In this document: positions 59,379 through 64,000 of the stretch, in pieces
Layout of the letters: each line of letters starts with the position of its first letter
How positions within the stretch are numbered: position 1 is the first letter of the stretch
Origin: Pisolithus tinctorius
Taxonomy: Eukaryota > Basidiomycota > Agaricomycetes > Boletales > Pisolithaceae
NCBI GenBank assembly: GCA_024663395.1
Contig: JANFAH010000009.1
Coordinates: 930,001-994,000 of the forward strand
Direction: 5' to 3'
Length of the DNA: 64,000 bases
Notes under the pieces: model-generated
The model's database searches: none
Seen by the model: only the letters and a program-made list of their open reading frames with translations
What the model was told of the DNA's origin: nothing
Made by a program: the position numbers and the translations under genes

Positions 59379-61061
59379 GTCTTGTGCCGCGAGTCGAGGC
59401 AGCAGCGCAAGCAATCCCTGAGTTTACTTGACGGCGATTAGGCAGCTTAGCACCACATGTCGGGCAGGTACTACAATGCGACAGGTAATGCACAGGCTTT
59501 CAAGCCTCGTAATAGCTGCAGGAAGATGGCACGAAGTCGATGCTTGCTATAGTGCATCGCGATCCATCAATCCTACAGCGGTGCTCGTCATGCTTCACAT
59601 GCTCAGTGTAGGGATTGTTAGCGAAGGTCAACTTGATGACTTAGGCTTGTCATCGCAAGGTGGCATGTATTAAGGACATCTAGTGTCGATAGCATCATAT
59701 TAGATTTAGCTTTAAACTAAAGGACATAGTTCTTCATAATAACCGGGAGTGCACTTGAGCTTCTGAATTCAAACTTGCGAGTGGTAACGGGACATCCTTT
59801 GTGGGTCGGAAACCTACTACTGGCCAAAGACACGCACCCATCGCGGCTCGAGACCTGTAAAGTCACCTGAAGGAGTTGGGAATGTATAGATCCCGGCCCG
59901 GCCATCCTGTTGACCACGTTGACGAGTATCTTGAGTGGTTGCGGTGACTTTCTTCCAGTCTTCGTCTTTGTTTTGCTTGTCGCCAATTGGAGAGACAGCT
60001 TCTGAGGGTGGTGGCGGCGATTGCGAAGCTGAAGCAATTCCACAACGGGCGCAACGCTTAGTATCCCTAACTGCCACTGTTGGAGCAACGGCACCAACCT
60101 ATTTAACTGCTGTTCGGAAGTGAGATCCAGTCACGGTCGGGAGGGTCAGAGGCGTCAGCAGCTCCTCCAAACGATACTCGACACCACAGGGAATAGCATC
60201 TATGGAGGCGAGATCAAAGACGTCACAGCGACGTGGACGAATGGAGCTGCTGGCACAAACTGGATTGCAGCTGTACACTATTACGCTCAAGAGTACAGTA
60301 GACTCACCCGGTACATCACCTCTCGGAGGCACAAGTTTCGGCCTTCCACCGGTTCCACACGAGCAACTACGTGACTAGTCCCGATAACGGAAGTATTAAT
60401 GGAGATGTACGCCGTGTTTGCACTCCGCAAGCTTGGACAGACGTTCGGCTCAAAACCGTTACTGTAACCAAGTACGGCTTTCAGAACTTGTCAGATGATG
60501 GCGACTCCGTAAGGGTACTTACCTGGGATGTCACAGGATGCGACGGTATGTACTGCATGAGTCAGTTTATGTTTGCCCGGTGGGTCCCGGCCTGTTGATA
60601 CGTAAGACCAGGCAATACAGAGAATGCCAGAGATATGTACATACTTACATGGAGAGAATCTTGAACTTGACATTTTTGACACTGCAATGCAGAATCTCGC
60701 TGGCTATCCAACATCCTGTCTTCGGAGAGCGTCGAACAACACTTGAATGTACGTCTGCAAGGCAATCTAACTGACCGAGGTTGACCCATATAAAGGTTCC
60801 CCACTGTACATGGGCGGTCCTACGAGAGCACGTTACAGTAGGTGTGGAAGGCTCGAAGAAAAGACGAGAGGACTTGAACGAGATCAAGCATGTGTTCCTC
60901 CCTCTATATTTCTGCATCAGAGTGAAAAGATCCCATAAGCAAGTTGTCTGTGGCAGCAACGTGTTCACGGTGCCTAACTTTAACATTTGACCTTAACCTT
61001 GTTCACACCCTAGTAACACTGAATCAAACCCAAGGACCTCACACGAAATACCCATTTTTCA
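59379..61061. other. Intergenic region, about 1.7 kb, possible gene remnant
   Basis: Two plus-strand frames at 60120-60374 and 60371-60598 overlap by a few bases and have fairly even amino-acid composition, but I recognise no domain and found no convincing splice model. The right end must contain the NACHT gene promoter; it is AT-rich near 61000-61060. Confidence 0.4.
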
Positions 61062-64000
61062 ATGGCCAAAATTAAAAAGCAGTTCAAGAAACCTCTCTTC
61101 AGAACTAGGAAGCCTGCCAACTGCTCTCTTCCCGCGGTACGCAGTTCATTTCTTTCAAACGAGAGTAATTATCGATCCGTGATAAATCACTCGCAGGGAT
61201 CGTCTCAGGCTCTCGGTGGGGATCTTGCCTCTGATTCTCAATCGTTGGGGAACGGCTCTCGGGGAACGCTTGATAGGATAAAGGACTTCCTCCATCCGTC
61301 TTGGGTAACCCCAGTTAAGGGCGTATGTAACACATTTCGCCCCATTGTTGCATGGCGTTGATTGCTCCCAACTGAACAGTGCCAAGGACCCACTGCAGAG
61401 CGAGACCATGATCCCCTATCTGTCGAAATGCAAGTCGATGCTGCCCTGTTGGTCATGGTGCCCAGTCATCCACGAATGGGCCATACCGCCGTCGACTACG
61501 TGGCAAAGGTTAATACCTCTGTCGTAGACATTCAAAATCCGAGTAACACGCATTTGCATCCTTTCAAAATCTTCAACTCCGTCGTTGTCTCTATCGCAAA
61601 TGTATGCCGCTGGTTCTTCTGTGCAAACGTATTCTGATGTAGGTCGGCAGGTTCACCCTTACGCCCAGATGGCGTTGGGAATTTTGACCGCTGCTTCCCA
61701 GGTATAGTTCTCTATCTCATTCGTCCCTTCTACTGACATTGTCATTGCGCCAGTTGATCCTCACCCAAGCGAACTTAGACAATGCAGTTTCCGCTCTTCT
61801 GAAGAAACTCGGCGTTGTTTACAAGTTACTTTCGGAGGAAGATACGTTGAAGAATGTCGGTGATATGAGAGATACCCTTGCGAAGATTGCGCGGGTCGTG
61901 AGCGACGCTGCACAGTTTGTCACAAACTACTCCAAGACGAAGAGCTACTGTATGTCTTATCATATTCACTTGGCCCCAAAGTGTTGAAGAAGGTATGCAC
62001 CTAGGGAAACGATCAGGCAAGAATATTCTCTCCGAAACGCAGTGGGTTGTCGACGGCTACGTCGAGACTCTAGATGATTTGATGCAGCAATTCCGCGACT
62101 GCGCTGTCCGAGATATTCAGATTAACATGTACCAGGTACTTGAAGACGTGAACCTCGAAGGCATGGCTTATGCGGCTGGGGCCGGCCTCGACACAACCAA
62201 AAGATGCCTCGATGGCACGAGGACAGAAATTCTGCAGCAGATCGTTTCCTGGGCTACTGATCTTGATGTCAATGCCCCTCGCATCTTGTGGCTCCATGGG
62301 CAGGCGGAAAGGGGAAAATCTACCATTGCTCATACGGTTGCGTCATGGATTAAGGATGTAGGGGGACTTGGGTCATGTTTCTGTTTCGCTCGTGACAGGC
62401 AGGCCGAACGCCGAGAGCAGAAGATATTCACAACCATTGCCCGTAGTCTGGCAGACCGTGACCCTGCGTTTCGGCGAGCATTGGCGGATGCCATCTCAAG
62501 GGACTACGATCTCAAGACCACATCTGATGTGGTACAACAATGGCAACAACTCATCTTGGGGCCGTTGTCCAAGGTAGATGGTATGATGCTTGGGAATGTG
62601 GTTGTGGTGATCGATGCCCTGGATGAAAGTGGGCCGGAAGCTTCGAGGAGACACATACTTTCCCTCCTCACACCGACGGAGGCTAGCCATCTACCCACGG
62701 ATTTCCGCATCCTCCTGACATCCAGACCATTGCCGGACATCGAACGTGCTCTGGGTGCTTGTCCCCACGTGAAATCGATTTCGTTGGATAATATATCTGC
62801 AGAATTGACGGAACGTGACATCCGGCTCTATGTTTCCACACAACTTGGACATCTTCAGGAGATGGGAGCTACTGAAATCGAAACCATCGTCCAAAAGTCG
62901 GATGGCCTATTTGAGTGGGCTCGCTTGGCGTGCGAGTTCATTAAACCAAATAAGCCTGGTCGGATGGTTAGGGAGCGCTATGACGAGGTTGCGTTTCTTT
63001 GCTCTGGAGGCGGGGGAACCCTATTGGATGTCATGTACAGGACAATCCTGGAAGACACTATACCCGATGACAATACCACGCTTGCACGATTTTGTTCTGT
63101 GATGAGGCAGATTATGGGGACATTTGAACCTCTTCGAATGGATGCCGCAAACAAGATGCGTGCCTACTTTCCTCGGAAGGAGGACCACTTTGACATGGCC
63201 ATCATTCTTGGATTCATGTCTCCAGTATTGGGTGGCATTGCAGACAGGACCTCTGTTGTCCGGCCGCTGCATGCTTCATTCTATGACTTTCTCACTGATC
63301 CTGCACGAAGTGGGATATATTGTGTTGGTGCGTCCGACATGCACAGCCTTGCCTCTGCTTCATTGCAAATTCTCTGCAACGACCTGCGATTCAATATTTG
63401 TGGACTGGAGAGTTCCTATCTCAGCAATTCTGAGGTTCATGATTTGGCGGAGAGAATTGATAAGAGTATCTCAGCTTATCTATCCTATTCATGCAGATTC
63501 TGGGCTCAGCATCTGTGCCACACCACATTTGATGCTGCACTTGCAGGATGGGTGAAAGCTGTTGTTCGAAGTGAAATTTTTTTGTTCTGGCTTGAGACCC
63601 TAAGCTTGCTTGGTGCATATGGGGGTGCTGCGGATTCTCTTGCTTGCACTGTAACATGGTTGTGGGTGAGTGCTCCATTGCTTGTATTTGGTGTCACCTA
63701 AATTAAAGCACAGGATCAGGATGGTTTAGAGGATTTATTAGCATTTGCACAAGATGGGGTCAAGTTCATCAGGAACTTTGCAAGTGTGATCTCATACAGT
63801 GCACCACATCTTTATGTCTCTGCTCTTCCATTCACTCCTTCAAACACAGCATTGTCAAGACTAATGATGCCAAAGTTCTCTTCCCTTGTTGGCATCTCTG
63901 GAGGAGGGCTTAAAGAGTGGCCAGCTGTTCAGCTTGCTTTGCAAGGACACACTTCTGCAGTCAATACAGTTGCAGTTTCCTCTGATGGCAAGAGGATTGT
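61062..64000 (+). CDS. NACHT-WD40 STAND protein (C-terminus beyond the right edge)
   Basis: Exons 61062-61136, 61197-61304, 61380-61601, 61651-61701, 61754-61949, 62005-63665 and 63714 onward keep phase. About 215 N-terminal residues are helical and typical of this Agaricomycete family (VHPYAQMALGILTAASQ, LAKIARVVSDAAQFV). A linker with QINMYQVLEDVNLEGMAY and CLDGTRTEIL leads to the NACHT domain: Walker A GQAERGKST near residue 316, sensor-like CFARDRQAERR, Walker B VVVVIDALDESG, and FRILLTSRPLPDIE. A helical arm follows, with RPLHASFYDFLTDP. The last exon enters the first WD40 repeat (LQGHTSAVNTVAVSSDGKRIV), where the window ends. Such proteins resemble NLR receptors; fungal members include self/non-self incompatibility factors, but most are untested. 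Walker A has Arg where relatives often have Gly or Lys; the GxxxxGKS frame is kept. Confidence 0.92.
63632..64000 (+). other. CpG-free tract in the 3' part of the NACHT-WD40 gene
   Basis: No CG dinucleotide occurs in these 369 bases, although the reading frame stays open. The same gene a kilobase upstream is CpG-rich: the single 60-base line 62401-62460 has five. Third codon positions shift to A or T. The tract covers the end of exon 6, an intron and the start of the WD40 region. Confidence 0.85.

Overview
The window is nuclear DNA from a filamentous basidiomycete, most likely a mushroom-forming Agaricomycete. The evidence is dense intron-rich genes with mostly 45-70 base GT-AG introns, several very small exons, a TALE homeodomain regulator, a membrane-anchored P450, and a NACHT-WD40 protein of the large Agaricomycete STAND family. 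I assign no genus. Gene models were built by hand: reading frames were joined at GT/AG sites and checked for exon phase and family fit, so individual boundaries are predictions.

Layout from left to right. 1-22.7 kb is a compact housekeeping block: BMS1 ribosome-biogenesis GTPase (cut by the left edge), a Cep57/PPC89-type spindle-pole protein, an ABHD12-like hydrolase, a membrane histidine-phosphatase-fold protein, an Iwr1 RNA polymerase II import factor, urease accessory GTPase UreG divergent from U6 processing enzyme USB1, a METTL25/RRNAD1-like methyltransferase divergent from a cytochrome P450. 22.7-28.0 kb holds no gene I can support. 28.0-45.7 kb carries regulators: a TALE homeodomain protein with a long upstream region, a very large NUD1/Cdc11-type leucine-rich septation scaffold, a small-molecule-type SAM methyltransferase, a Vip1-like RRM protein and a Ras guanine nucleotide exchange factor. 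46.7-53.1 kb is membrane proteins: a DUF202 protein and two tandem DHA1 drug:H+ antiporters that are clearly duplicates. 54.6-59.4 kb has ETF beta, a RING-H2 E3 ligase and a SurE-type nucleotidase. 61.1-64.0 kb is the 5' part of a NACHT-WD40 gene cut by the right edge.

The genes do not form one pathway. Shared themes are RNA and ribosome biology (BMS1, USB1, Iwr1), spindle pole and septation signalling (Cep57-like, NUD1-like, Ras GEF) and membrane transport. No mobile element, tRNA, rRNA or CRISPR array was recognised. The observations I would follow first are a homeodomain intron whose retention still spells a near-normal recognition helix before stopping, an abrupt CpG-free stretch entering the WD40 end of the NACHT gene, an 8-base exon followed by a GC-AG intron in ETF beta, 10- and 6-base exons in the phosphatase-fold gene that also lacks the usual catalytic HD pair, and the tandem transporters with preserved intron layout.
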